64,000 bases of DNA from Nereocystis luetkeana (GCA_031213475.1 JARUPZ010000016.1:6193046-6257045); one strand, 5' to 3'. Shown: positions 1-10,336, counted from the first letter of the stretch. Notes: generated from the letters alone by a model not told the origin. A program made the numbers and translations.

Positions 1-257
1 GAGGCGGGGAACCGAAAGGGGGGAGGAGAAGGAGGAGAGGGCTTCGACAGACCAAAGAAGAAATGAGGGCACGGGCTCCGCAATACGGCGGAGCCGACCA
101 GACGAGCAACCAGCGGTAGCACCGGAGGGTCCACGACGACAGCAATGGCGGGGAAATCGGGTTGGGCGCTGAGCCGTGAGGGGGGGCCGACTCCAGGGTC
201 GGTGGTTTTGTCAGAAAAAGGTGCGACGACCAACCAACGCGTAGAGGAGCGAGGGCG

Positions 258-2463
258 TTGGCAGGTAGCACAGGGATTGTTAAAGAAAGTACAAGGGGGG
301 GCGGAGGCGGCCGCACGTTTGATGGAGGTCTTAGCCTCGACTGCCGGAATGTTTTTGTCGCGAATAACCCAGGGCGGGGGGGGGGGGGGGGGGAGGGGGG
401 GGTAGGACAAGTGGTGCGTGGGTTAGGCGGGTCGTTGTCCGCACCCCATATGGACCCGGAGCGCGTAGAAGCGTTCTTCGGGGACAAGCATAAATGCCCA
501 GGAATCGACCACTTGAAACGTATCGCGCGAGTTGGGGTTCCAGTCGACGTGTTGCCAGGCGGAGACCTAACGAAGGAGCTCGAATACGGGAACCATTCGA
601 GAGCCAGTACCTTTGACGAAGCAGTGTGGGAAAAGGCGGTGGCAGACGTGGCATGGGGTAGAGCAGTTGTTTTTCCCAAGGAACAAGCGGGGCAGGTTCC
701 GGGGTTGCGGGTGTCACCTATAGGGGTCGTAGAGGAGCGCGAGAAGATCAGAATTATCCACGACATGACCTTTGAGCACAGGGGCGGGGAAGAGGGGGGG
801 TCGGTGAATGCGACAATAGACTGGGATGAGATTCCAGCGTGTGCACTGGCGGGTGTGATGCACGAGGTTTTTCAGAGGGTTCTCGGTTTAAGGGTCAAGT
901 TCGGAGACAGAGCACGGATTCTCATTCAAAAACTGGATGTCAAAAACGCGTTCAGGCAGATTCCGGTAGACCCCGACGGCGCAGCCGCCTTCGGATACGT
1001 GTTGGGTCGGTACCTCTTTGTGGACTTACGCTTGCAGTTTGGGTGGCGGGGTAGTCCGGGGTGGTGGGGAGTGATATCGGCGGCGATGCAACATGCGCAG
1101 TGTAACACAACTAGAGCGTCAGCGTCATTCTCGCAGGCGGGGGACAGAGCAGTAGAGCACGTAACGATAGCACCGAGTACGGGGCGGCCGGTAGTCGGTT
1201 GGCCGGCAGAATGTGTAGTGCGGCCGGCGAAAGGGGGGGGGGCGAACGACACAGCTTTCGTAGTGTTTTTCATTGGATGATGCCATCTCGATAGAGGTAC
1301 AGTGGGAAAAGGGGGGCGGGAGGTGTCTAGATCTGTCACGATCGTTAGCGTCGATTCATTTTGAGGCTATGGGCGAGCGGTGCGAGGGGGAAGAACCGTT
1401 GCTATCGCAAAAAAAGGTGACGGGTTGGGCAACGCAGCAGGAGGTGTTAGGATACGATATAGATACAGAGAGTATGACCATTGCGCTGCCGCCACGAAAA
1501 GTCGACGATTTGCGCGCGCAAGTAGCAAAGTGGCCGGTGGGACGGGAAACGGCAACGGTGAAGGAAGTATTAGTGCTAGCGGGGAAGTTGCACCATGCAT
1601 CATTTGTAATCCGGCCCGGACGGTACTTCGTCCGTCGGCTTCTGCAGCTTTCTAATCTGCATCTTAATGGGGCGGAGCGGGCCGGGGGGGGGGGGGCGTG
1701 GGGTAGGCACAGGAAGCAGGCCGAAGCGAGACGAGTTTTACGGTTGTCGTGGGAATTCATGGCAGACGTGGGGTGGTGGAGATGGTTTTTGGAGAGAGGA
1801 GAGGGATACAGGGGAGAGAGCATAACAGCGCCGTCATTCAGTTTCGTTAAGCAGCTGCCGAGTAGAACATGGTTTTCGGACGCGTCTTTGTCAGCGCTGG
1901 GTGGGCTGTGCATGGAGACGGGGGTGTACTGGAGGTTCGATTTACCGGAGGAAGTCCAGAGACGAACGATCAAGGGGGGTCAGGCGGTGAACGATTTGAT
2001 TTCGATAAACCTGCTGGAGGTGATGGCCATGGTCATGACAGCGTTTGTGATGGTAGAGATGAGAGGAGAGAGACCGGATAGGAGAGGGGAAGCAGTTCTA
2101 ATGAGAGCGGACAACGAGTCGGCCGTAGCCTGGGTAAAGAGATGCCGAGGGGGGGGGGAGAAGCAGGCAAGAGTAGGGGCGTTGATGAGAATGATGGGGG
2201 CATTGGAAGCAAAGGGGGGGTGGTGTTTTTAGGCAAGGCATGTACGCGGGGTAGATAACCGGCTGGCAGATGGACTGACAAGGTGGGAGAAAAAACAGAT
2301 CCCCGAGAAACTAACCGCAGAATGCCCCGAAATCGCCTGGCAGGTGCAGGAACTGGGGGACGGGGAGCGGCAGATGTTTTCGGAGATATTGCGCGAGGGT
2401 ACGCCTTTGGGAAAGTTGCAGCGTCGACTAGAAAAACTTACGAGGCAAATTGGAAGTTGTGGG
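258..2463 (+). pseudogene. YR retrotransposon RT-RNase H polyprotein, broken by a frameshift and a stop
   Basis: The first part (258-1280) carries RT motifs: IRIIHDMTF, the motif A block KLDVKNAFRQIPVDP with the first catalytic Asp, and FGWRGSPGWW as motif B. The frame then ends at 1280, inside catalytic motif C. The reading frame from 1273 continues with DDA and the rest of RT, then RNase H: FSDAS near 1876, NLLEVMAM (Glu) near 2008, RADNESAVAW (Asp) near 2104. An extra G at 1275-1276 accounts for the shift. A TAG at 2230-2232 interrupts RNase H in frame, and the terminal DNRLADGLTRW motif follows in the same frame. Two lesions in catalytic regions point to a dead copy. Programmed frameshifting or readthrough is possible but less likely. 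The true start is unclear because G-runs precede the domain. Confidence 0.82.
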
Positions 2464-3500
2464 TGAGTTGGAGGTCGTTTGTCGGAAAAGGGAGCTGGTT
2501 GCAGAAAGAGTTGGGGGAGATGGAGCTGGTAGCGGAGCTGACGGAATTTATGGGGTATTGTTGCGCGGAAAAGGGGAACAAGGAGACGACAATTGCGGGG
2601 AAATTGGTAGCGATCAATTTTTACCACGAGCAGTTCGTCGGGCTGTCACTTCCTCTGGGTAACCCGTTGATCAGATCGGTGAAACAAGGAATTAAGAGGG
2701 CACACGTAGAGAAGGGCTCCCAACAGAGAGTAAGGCGGCCGTTGACGTGGGGTATACTGACGAGAATGCAGGAGAGTGTCCCATCCTGGGGGGTCGGGGG
2801 GAGGGTGGTGTGGATAGGCTTGGCGTTGTCATATTTTCTGATGCTGCGGGCATCGGAATTATTCGCGGGGGAAAAAGGGGAGTTCCATAGCATTTATTGT
2901 CTGCGGAGGGGGGATGTGGCGTTTTTCAGGAATAACGAGCAGTTGGGGGAAGGCAGGAGGCAGGAGGCGGACAAGGTAGAGGTGATATTCAGGGGATCAA
3001 AAGGAGACCAAGGAAGGAAGGGGGCCGTTATAGTAAGGACAAGGGGAGGGGGAGGGGGGGGAGAGGGAGGGGGGGCAGTAGGTCTGTTGGTGGAGCTTTT
3101 TAGCATGTACAGTAGCGGAGAGTTGAAAGGGGAAGCCCCTTTAATGGCTTTCCGGGGGGAAGAAGGATGGAGGGTATGGTCCAGGGGGCAGGCAACCCAA
3201 TGTTTGAGGAGTGGTATTGCCGACGTAGGGGGGAAGTGGAGGGTAGAGGGGAGGGGGGCGGGGGCGAGGTTGATTCCGGAAGAGTTCGCATTGCATTCGG
3301 GGAGGATAGGGGGGGCCACAAGGCTCGCGGCAAAACGAGTGCCAGAGGCGGTGATCAAGAAGGAAGGAAGGTGGTCTTCGGACGCCTTTATGGTGTACGT
3401 TAGAGCAAACATGGAAGATCCAGTATGGGTATCAGAGGTACTAGGGGGGGGGGCTGGAGAATACGAGAGACAGCCGGGTCAGGGGACTAGATGGGGATGA
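2283..3500 (+). CDS. Tyrosine recombinase of YR retrotransposon (phage-integrase fold)
   Basis: This 405-aa ORF is open from end to end. Residues about 45-150 (STRKTYEANWKLWVSW onward) resemble the SAM-like N-terminal core-binding domain. The C-terminal catalytic domain shows the first Arg in LMLRASELFA, a Lys in FRGSKGDQ, the HxxR box in LHSGRIGGATRLA, then GRWSSDAFMVYVR with the likely nucleophilic Tyr. The enzyme would integrate the circular cDNA by strand exchange. The ORF overlaps the end of the RNase H frame, so the first codon may be downstream of 2283 or the protein may be made by frameshifting. It is the best-preserved transposon protein in the window, although the RT beside it is broken. 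Confidence 0.85.
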   Translation: MGEKTDPRETNRRMPRNRLAGAGTGGRGAADVFGDIARGYAFGKVAASTRKTYEANWKLWVSWRSFVGKGSWLQKELGEMELVAELTEFMGYCCAEKGNKETTIAGKLVAINFYHEQFVGLSLPLGNPLIRSVKQGIKRAHVEKGSQQRVRRPLTWGILTRMQESVPSWGVGGRVVWIGLALSYFLMLRASELFAGEKGEFHSIYCLRRGDVAFFRNNEQLGEGRRQEADKVEVIFRGSKGDQGRKGAVIVRTRGGGGGGEGGGAVGLLVELFSMYSSGELKGEAPLMAFRGEEGWRVWSRGQATQCLRSGIADVGGKWRVEGRGAGARLIPEEFALHSGRIGGATRLAAKRVPEAVIKKEGRWSSDAFMVYVRANMEDPVWVSEVLGGGAGEYERQPGQGTRWG

Positions 3501-3540
3501 AAAATAGTAAAATTTGGGAAGGAAATCGCGGCCTCGTGAA

Positions 3541-3804
3541 GGGAGGCGTTCCAGTCGCGGAGCGCGACCGGTAGATATGTCGACCGCGTTTCCGTTTATG
3601 TGTTTCGGGGAAGGCGTTAATACGCGGGGGGGGAAAGGGGCAGTGCAGCCCCTTCCCCCCCCCCCCCCTTTTGGCTGATTGTTTAGGCGTAAGGGAAGCG
3701 TATGCACGCGGGGGGGGAAAGGAGCAGAGCAGACCTTTCCCCCCCCCCCCATCGGCTATTTTTTCATATAATTCAAAGCATCTTTCGTGGAAGTAACAAC
3801 CAAA
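3541..3804 (+). repeat. Direct repeat B1 of the YR retrotransposon
   Basis: Near-identical to 5170-5434. Each copy contains two related sub-blocks, each with a G-run (about 8 G), a purine/GCAG segment and a C-run (10-15 C), so each sub-block can fold into a GC hairpin. The copies differ mainly in homopolymer length and a few substitutions. Confidence 0.9.
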
Positions 3805-4205
3805 GAGAAAGGTTGTCTTAGAGACAACCTGTTGTTTGGAGGGCAACGGGTAGAAAGATACACCAGTGTGTTGAATGACTAACGGGGGGTTTCACACAGA
3901 AACAACGGGATGTTTATTACGGGGTGATAGTAGAAGGAAATTATGTTGCGGCACGAAAGGAACGAGTAGGAACAGTCGCACTTGGAATAAGAAAGCGAGT
4001 AGAGCAGCGTGAGCAGCGAGATACCAGAGTCAATACTAGTCGGGGTCCCAGCACGAGCAGGGGAGAGCCAGGCGCCGAGTAGGGAGCGGCAGAGGACCGT
4101 CAGGCATCGTTGTTGGTTATCGGTGCTTTGTTTTTTTCCCACCCACCCTCCCGCATTTATTTCCAAGGCGGATGGGCAAACGGAGGGGAAAGGGGCAGAG
4201 TAAGG

Positions 4206-5035
4206 ACCGTAGACGTTTGATTTCAGTGGTGGTCCGATATGAGCGGGCCATCCTAATCGTTTAGCAATCGTGGTGGGTTCCCGATATGAGCGGGCCGTTT
4301 GAGACGGTAAACCATTCGAAAGCACGTTTACGTAGTGGTCGATTAGCAAGGGTTTTCCCAAGAAATATGGGCCGTTAGAGACGGAACTTTTGCACTAAAT
4401 AATCGTTTGGCAATCTTGGTGGGTTCCCGATATGAGCGGGCCGTTGTCACGGAAGACCACCGGAGAGCACGCGCAAAAAAAACTAGGTACCGTAGACGTC
4501 CGATTTTCGCGGTGGTCCGATATGAGCGGGCCATCCTAATCCTTAGCAATCGTGGTGGGTTCCCGATATGAGCGGGCCGTTTGAGACGGTAAACCATTCG
4601 AAAGCACGTTTACGTAGTGGTCGATTAGCAAGGGTGTTCCCAAGAAATCTGGGCCGTTAGAGACGGAACTTTTGCACTAAATAATCGTTTGGCAATCTTG
4701 GTGGGTTCCCGATATGAGCGGGCCGTTGTCACGGAAGACCACCGGAGAGCACGCGCAAACATAGGTACCGTAGACGTCCGATTTTCGCGGTGGTCCGATA
4801 TGAGCGGGCCATCCTAATCCTTAGCAATCGTGGTGGGTTCCCGATATGAGCGGGCCGTTAGAGACGGTAAACCATTCGAAAGCACGTTTACGTAGTGGTC
4901 GATTAGCAAGGGTTTTCCCAGGTAACCTGGGCCGTTAGAGACGGAACTTTTGCACCAAATAATCGTTTGGCAATCTTAGTGGGTTCCCGATATGAGCGGG
5001 CCGTTGTCACGGAAGACCACTGGAAAGCACGCGGT
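4206..5035 (+). repeat. Three tandem ~280-bp repeats with recurring GATATGAGCGGGCC core
   Basis: Units begin at 4206, 4489 and 4767 with ACCGTAGACGT (periods 283 and 278), and a partial unit follows to about 5090. The 16-bp core CCGATATGAGCGGGCC, or close variants, occurs about ten times, roughly three per unit plus the tail. The array lies between the two split direct repeats, where A2 and internal sequence of a YR element would be. It could bind a protein, but nothing shows that directly. Confidence 0.9.
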
Positions 5036-5169
5036 ACTTAGTGGTCGGTCAGTGGGTTCCCGATATGAGCGGGCCGTTCGGAAGAACGGAACCAGGTGAC
5101 AGTTTAGCAATTTTCAGAGTTTCGATATGAGCGGTTGCCTCTGGATTGCACATGAGAAAAGGAGGGGGG

Positions 5170-5434
5170 GGGAGGCGTTCCAGTCGCGAAGCGCGACCGG
5201 TAGATATGTCGACCGCGTTTCCGTTTATGTGTTTCGGGGAAGGCGTTAATACGCGGGGGGGGAAAGGGGCAGTGCAGCCCCTTCCCCCCCCCCCCCCCTT
5301 TTGGCTGATTGTTTAGGCGTAAGGGAAGCGTATGCACGCGGGGGGGGAAAGGAGCAGAGCAGACCTTCCCCCCCCCCCCCATCGGCTATTTTTTCATATA
5401 ATTCAAAGCATCTTTCGTGGAAGTAACAACCAAA
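5170..5434 (+). repeat. Direct repeat B2, right terminus of the YR retrotransposon
   Basis: Second copy of the 264-bp repeat at 3541. Homology stops after AACAACCAAA at 5434. The unique sequence that follows is taken as flanking DNA. Confidence 0.85.
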
Positions 5435-6474
5435 ACACGTACCATATGCCAGCCTAGCCAGATACGCAAACAAACCGTGATGCCGAAGTTTAAAATCATC
5501 CATTTGATTTGCCAATAATCGAGGTGAAAGTTAGGGTTTTTGCCAAAATCAGGTATAGCTGAGATTTTTCGGCCAAAATCGGTTACATATTATATATTTT
5601 GCCATCCGACAACCGACAATGTGCAGCATGATCTTCAACCTGGATCACTCATAACTTTCCCGAAAGAAGAAAACCTCGGAAACAAAAGGAAACCCATGCA
5701 CCAAGTCATTTTATTATTATTATTTGCCTTCTGACAATGTGCAGGGTTTTATTCATTCAAAATGAAAAAGCTGACATAATTAATCGAATACCGCTAACTT
5801 CATCTAACCAACTCTCCTTCCCTGCGTATACTCACTTGAATACGCACCCCCACCATTTACCGAGATATTATACCTACTACTACCACGGTATGTATCTATA
5901 CGCCATGCGGCCTACTCCGCATCTATCTACATTCCACCCCCACGCCATGGGAAGTAGTCCTCCCTCCTCCTCCCTTCTCCCCCTGGCGGCCTGGCGGTCT
6001 CGCAGGGCGAGCTTATACCGGTGCACTCTGCGCGAGATCGCGACCTGGGTAGTCACCGATATGACCTGGAAAAGGTGCTCCTTACAAACCCCTTTTCTTG
6101 CTGAAGATCCCCCGTCCATTCCTCCAACGATGCTCGCCGCCAGCTGGTCGATGAAATCGCTACCTTCCTTCATTCAAAACAAGTACAAAACAAACCCCAA
6201 GAGCCTTGCTATTGGGCAGGCTGGTATCGTAACTGATTTATACTCGAAAAGGCCGAGATACTGTTTTTTTCCACTCTTGTCTAGCTTCTTGCCTAACGTT
6301 GAACCAATCAGAGAGGCCATAAGTACACCGTTTTTTCTTTCCGTATGCGTCAGCCCCGCCACGGTTGAAATCATTTTGTATTAATGTACAAACTCTGTAC
6401 TCGTAGGTTGTACGTGAAATTAAGTTTTTTTTTTTTGCTTATTATCCCATTTAGGGTCATTCTTATCGGAGAGC
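5435..6474. other. Intergenic, AT-rich, no recognised gene
   Basis: Open frames on both strands (plus 5737-6384, minus 5880-6374) show no domain I recognise, and they overlap each other. Bases 5598-5705 are a diverged copy of 63862-63975. Confidence 0.5.
5598..5705. repeat. Dispersed repeat R6, copy 1
   Basis: Shares GTGCAGCATGA, GAAAGAAGAAA-type and ATGCAC-AAGTC blocks in the same order and spacing with 63862-63975. Function unknown. Confidence 0.6.
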
Positions 6475-6795
6475 ATTTTTTCCAAATTTATTATGTTCGC
6501 CCATCTTCTTCTCTCTCTCCTTCCAACCCGTAACTCAGATCCGGGGTCACATAGCAGGCTCTTCTCCCCCCTTCCCGCTACGGTGTGTGCCTTCATCTTT
6601 ATCGCGAGAATATTTCAGCCTTTCTTCCCTCGTCGACTCGCGTCGAATTGTGCCTACCCACGCTGCAAGGCGCTCTCAACAATTGAATCCTTTTGATTTT
6701 ATTTTTGCAAATAAAGTCAAAAGTCCGACCCACCTGGGGCTCGAACCCAGGACTCAAACACAAGTAGAATTCTTGAACCACCGGGGCGACCGGCT
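6475..6795 (-). mobile_element. tRNA-derived SINE, copy A
   Basis: Read on the minus strand, the head (6795 to 6725) is tRNA-like with the B box GGTTCGAGCCC and the start of an A box. A body with GCCTGCTATGTGACCCCGG follows, then an A-rich tail. Part of the D-arm is missing compared with the other copies. SINEs of this type are transcribed by RNA polymerase III from the internal A/B boxes and mobilised by a LINE. No coding capacity. Confidence 0.85.
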
Positions 6796-6810
6796 TTACA
6801 TATGTATATA

Positions 6811-6817
<7 letters not shown>

Positions 6818-6841
<24 letters not shown>

Positions 6842-7014
6842 CATCCCATTCATTATCTTCGCACATCTTCTTCTCTCTCTCCTTCCAACTCGTAACTCAG
6901 ATCCGGGGGCACATAGCAGGCTCTTCTACCCCCTTCCCACTACGGTACGTGCCTTCATTTTTATCGCGAGAAGATTTCAGCCTTTTCTTCCCTCGTCGAC
7001 TCGCATCGAATTGT
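6818..7014 (-). mobile_element. tRNA-derived SINE, copy B, 5'-truncated
   Basis: A T-run (about 6820-6841, the tail on the minus strand) is followed by the SINE body in reverse, ending at 7014 without the tRNA-like head. It abuts copy C head-to-head. Confidence 0.85.
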
Positions 7015-7016
7015 GT

Positions 7017-7375
7017 GCGGCCGGTCGCCCCGGTGGTTCAAGTGGATAACCACGAATTCTACTTGTGTTTGAGTCCGGGGTTCGAGCCCCAGGTGGGTCG
7101 GACATTTGACTTTATTTGCAAAAATCTAAATAAAAAGGATTCAATTGTTGAGAGCGCCTTGCATCGTGGGTAGGCACAATTAATTCGATGCGAGTCGACG
7201 AGGGAAGAAAAGGCTGTAATCTTCTCGCGATAAAAATGAAGGCACGTACCGTAGCGGGAAGGGGGGAGAAGAGCCTGCTATGTGACCCCGGATCTGAGAT
7301 ACGAGTTGGCAGGTTGGAAGGAGGGAGAAGAAAATGTGCGAAGATAATAAATGGGATAAGAAAAAAAAGTAAAAA
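7017..7375 (+). mobile_element. tRNA-derived SINE, copy C, full length
   Basis: The head begins GGTCGCCCCGG. The A-box-like TGGTTCAAGTGG and B box GGTTCGAGCCC match pol III promoter consensus. The body continues through GCCTGCTATGTGACCCCGG and GTGCGAAGATAATAAATGG to an A-rich tail near 7375. With copy B it forms an inverted pair of about 190-bp arms. Confidence 0.88.
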
Positions 7376-7689
7376 AATAAAAATGCATGCGTACGATGGT
7401 TTGACTTTTCTTCTTTGGGGTGTGCGGCGTGCTTGATGAGTTGTGACGTATACTGCTGTGTCGTTTTCTATATGGTCACAGCCGTCTGTACAACACCATG
7501 GTCTTTGTCTGCACCACCCCGCGTCGAGGTGATCTCAGGTTTGGTACGGCAAGATTATTTCAAGCCGATCAGGTGGTGCCGCGAGGACGGTCTTCTAAAA
7601 GATGTAAAGCTGTCCACGGGGGGGGGCGCCAAAATAAATCCTCTTCTTGGCGCCGCCGCCGTTGCAAAACAAAAGGATCCTATAAATAG
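7376..7689. other. No feature recognised
   Basis: Short open frames only. Nothing matched a family I know. Confidence 0.4.
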
Positions 7690-8330
7690 TGACTCTCTGC
7701 ATGTCCAAGTGAAGCCCGTGGTATCTACATACTACTCGTACCACCACAAACTGCTGCCGCCACCTGGAGGGTGCTTTGGGCTTTGGTCTGCCATTTTCCC
7801 TTTGTTATTTTTTCCTTGATTATTTGTCTTACTCTCTGTTCACAAGCAGTGCTGAGTGGGGTTTATGGTATTTTTGTTCTCTTTTTTTTCCAGCTCGTTT
7901 TTTTTCAAGTGTTAGCCATCTCGCCTGCGGGGGGGGGGGGCACGACAGATTATTTCTTCTAGTTTTTTCGCTTTCATTTCTTTTATTTGTCTCTTTCGAT
8001 TTGTCTTCTTTTTGTTTTTGTTTCTCTTTAATTGTTTCTGTTTCCTTTCGCGTTTCTTTATTCCATAGAATGTGTATGTCATGCATGTTGTATCTATTAA
8101 TAGTTGTTGTTGTTGTTCTCACTTTAACTGACAATTCAATGCAGTCCGTGGTCGCAGGACAGGCTCCAATAACTCTGGAGTGGAAGAAATACCTCAAGTA
8201 TGATGACATGGCATTGCATTGCCCACTTGGAACCAAAAGTTTAAAACACACCCCACGAGCCACAAGATTGACCGAAAACAAGCCATACCCGTCTTGACGG
8301 CTATTAATAGTGGCCCGGATACACCTGAAA
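7690..8330 (+). mobile_element. Dispersed element R1, plus-oriented copy
   Basis: Contains R1 landmarks in order: CTCGTACCACCACAAACTGC, GGAGGGTGCTTTG, CGCCTGCGGGG with a G-run, a T-rich stretch, TTCATAGAATGTG, then GGCATTGCATTGCCCAC. The same order recurs at 15400-16330 and 24060-24900, and reversed at 11545, 12510, 18905 and 31530. R1 has no long ORF. It is probably a non-autonomous DNA element (see 18905-20285 for its terminal inverted repeats). Confidence 0.75.
8094..8200 (+). repeat. Dispersed repeat R3, copy 1 (inside R1)
   Basis: A (GTT)n start is followed by CTCAC-TTAACT-ACAATTCAATGCAGTC and AATAACTCTGGAGTGG. It matches 12541-12649 closely. Other R1 copies lack it at this place, so it was inserted here or is an R1 variant. 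Confidence 0.7.
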
Positions 8331-9316
8331 AGGAGAGTGTTACAGCTACGAGGTATTAGATAATACCAGGTACGGTGATAGACATTAATTAGACCAACCA
8401 TTATTATATATATATGGGAACAGTTTGAAGGGCTCTCAGAGCTGGGGTTTTTCGATGGAAACCCCCGATCCACTCGACGGGACTGTCAACACAATACCGC
8501 TATAGAGTGTTCAGGATGCTCCCCGTTTTCCGAGAGTTTTCTTGAGCCCTTTCCCGTATCTCCAGAGTCAGTCGTAGTTGGACTGTTTGTCCCTTTTGCC
8601 AGTTTAGAGGACATCATAATTTTTATCATTTTTCACCAGAAATCATCAAGGACCCCTTATTTCTGGCCCCAGTTCTGACAAACAGCCTAATTTTATTTTT
8701 GACCCTCCAGAGGAAACTGACTGGCTGCCCCAAAAATCAAACTATTAATATGACTCTGGAGAAACGGGAAACTGATCCTGAAATCTCTCTCAAAAGCCCC
8801 AGCAATCTGAGGAGCCTATCGGTGTTTTTGGCCTTGGCGCAGAGTAAAACGGGTGTAATCGGCAAAAAAACGCAGAGTTCTAAGCCCAGAAATAATTTCC
8901 CATGATAGTTGGTCTCAGGGATCGGGAATCGAATATGATATAACCTGCAGCTTGTTGTCGTAGAGATAATTCAGCGTTACTAGGGTTCATACTACATTAT
9001 TTGGCTGAGTACGGAGCGCATTGTGGACAGCAGCAACAACTAACTGGCATTGCTTGATTGATCGCGATTGATTGTGGGAATACACAAGTGGATACCGCAC
9101 GGAACGGTGCTGGCCGACTGACTGGTATAACACACGCGAGCCGACAGGGCTGTTGCTTGCAGCTGGGCAGCGGTTGCTGGCTGGGCCAGGTATTTCGCCT
9201 TTTTTGTTATTATTGAAATCGCTAGGCGGCAAAACGGGGAACTGGCGAGAGCAAAGGCAACATCGGAGGTGGAGAGACTACTACGTGGCACAGGCTCTTT
9301 TCGGGTGAGCCAGAGT
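8331..9316. other. No gene recognised
   Basis: Short frames without known motifs. One TACCAGGTA site lies at 8364. Nothing else is supported. Confidence 0.4.
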
Positions 9317-9412
9317 TATAACCCCTTTATGACCGCAGTCCCGTTTTGGGGGCAAACTACTTAAAATTTGACTGCTTTGTCCCCAAAGCGGGACTGCGGT
9401 TCTAGAAGGATC
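9317..9412. mobile_element. Palindromic MITE (TTAA/CCC family), copy 1
   Basis: Near-perfect inverted repeat of about 40-bp arms (ACCGCAGTCCCGTTTTGGGG against its complement) around a short AT-rich loop. This copy has mutated ends (TATAACCCC and AGAAGGATCAA). Confidence 0.85.
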
Positions 9413-9599
9413 AACGTCTTCAATGCAGTGATATCGACCGTGTTGAGGTGCGATCCCGCGGCCAGGATAAAGGCGGCCAGGCTCGAGTATTGGTATCGTC
9501 GTCGCTACACGGAACGAAGTTTGGGGCCGGAGCTGGGTGAGGGTGGCGGAGCCGTTGCTTTTCATGTTGGCACTATAGTACTCTAGTAGACTAACGAGC

Positions 9600-9760
9600 C
9601 CGCGCCACTTTTTCTTTACTCTAATTTTTGTTTTGATTTGTTGTTCGTTCTCGTTCTGCTATGTTTTCTTTCGTTTTCTGTATTTCATAGAATGTGTGTG
9701 TCGTGTCTGTCATATACCAGGTTTAGTGTACTTTTTTTAGTAGTCACTTTTACTTTCCAG
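9600..9760 (+). mobile_element. R1 fragment
   Basis: T-rich stretch, then TTTCATAGAATGTG and CGTGTCTGTCATA as in the R1 centre. Both ends are truncated. Confidence 0.55.
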
Positions 9761-9982
9761 CCCAACTTGTGGGAGGTTTTATGTACCTTCGGCGATCTTC
9801 TGGACAAGCCGTGGTCACAGGTGTCGTCGCTTCTTCGCCCCGGTACGTGCCTTTGTTTTTTGTCGCGCAAAGGGTTCAGCATTCCCACTGCCCGTCGATT
9901 TTCCTCGAATGCAGTTCACACTCACGCTCTCGCGCATTCCGCTTATCACTTTTTTAGGCAAGAACAAGTCCCTACGAGCATG

Positions 9983-10062
9983 CACTCGGTGAGACTTGAA
10001 CCCACGAAATTAATCTTGTTGGGCACGCGTACCACCTATAGTTCTACTAAGCCACGGGGGAC
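9983..10062 (-). repeat. tRNA-like sequence, decayed tRNA or second SINE family
   Basis: The minus strand shows GTGGCTTAGTAGA (A-box-like) and GTGGGTTCAAGTCTC (B box and T-arm) at tRNA spacing. The acceptor stem does not pair well, so I do not call a functional tRNA. An SINE-like body (CGGTACGTGCC near 9839) lies just upstream on the plus strand. Confidence 0.5.
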
Positions 10063-10069
10063 GTACGAG

Positions 10070-10275
10070 GACATGGCATTGCATTGCCTACTATTAATAC
10101 TATACTACGTGGTGATGCTTATTACTGCTGTACTGCACATACGTGACCACGCAGTATCTCTGTGGCGTAGTTTTGTGACCACATAATTTTTGTGCTATGG
10201 TCATCTCTCCGGGTTAAATAATCGGCACGGACACTGGTTGCGCGGATGTCGACGGGTGGAAAGAACGGAAGAACA
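10070..10275 (+). mobile_element. R1 end fragment
   Basis: Contains GGCATTGCATTGCC, AGTATCTCTGTGGCGTAG, TTTTGTGACCACA, CGGCACGGACACTGGTTG and GTCGACGGGTGGAAAGAACG, the R1 right-terminal block. Confidence 0.65.
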
Positions 10276-10336
10276 CACACATACCCTTTCCTCATACCAT
10301 TCGGGGGGGCAAGAAAGAGCGTGGTGATATCGTCAG

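Larger units (their letters stand above)
1..5434 (+). mobile_element. Tyrosine-recombinase (DIRS/Ngaro/PAT-like) retrotransposon, left end outside the window
   Basis: RT, RNase H and a tyrosine recombinase follow one another on the plus strand, which defines YR retrotransposons. These integrate through a recombinase rather than a DDE integrase. The 3' noncoding part holds two near-identical 264/265-bp direct repeats (3541-3804 and 5170-5434) separated by tandem repeats. This fits the split-direct-repeat plan (A1-ORFs-B1-A2-B2) of Ngaro/PAT elements. The right end is set at 5434, where the two repeat copies stop matching. The left terminus and any gag lie at or beyond position 1. Positions 1-257 are GC-rich and hold only an uncertain upstream reading frame (from 145) that leads into a G-run at 377-402. 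Confidence 0.8.

Noticed and set aside
3487..3846. Minus-strand Pro/Gly-rich ORFs at the YR terminal repeat, also near 5104-5515
   Set aside because: Produced by the G/C runs of the repeat. Lengths change with run length between the two copies.
4206..5035. CRISPR-like array
   Set aside because: Units are ~280 bp and repeated in full, without short repeats separated by unique spacers, and the context is a eukaryotic retrotransposon.
1..5434. LINE classification of the first element
   Set aside because: It carries RNase H of LTR/DIRS type plus a tyrosine recombinase and has no endonuclease.
5737..6384. 215-aa plus-strand ORF
   Set aside because: Composition is irregular, no motif is recognised, and opposing frames are equally open.
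6720..7105. Functional tRNA genes at 6725-6795 and 7020-7100
   Set aside because: A and B boxes are good, but the acceptor and anticodon stems do not fold properly and a shared body plus A-rich tail follows, so these are SINE heads.
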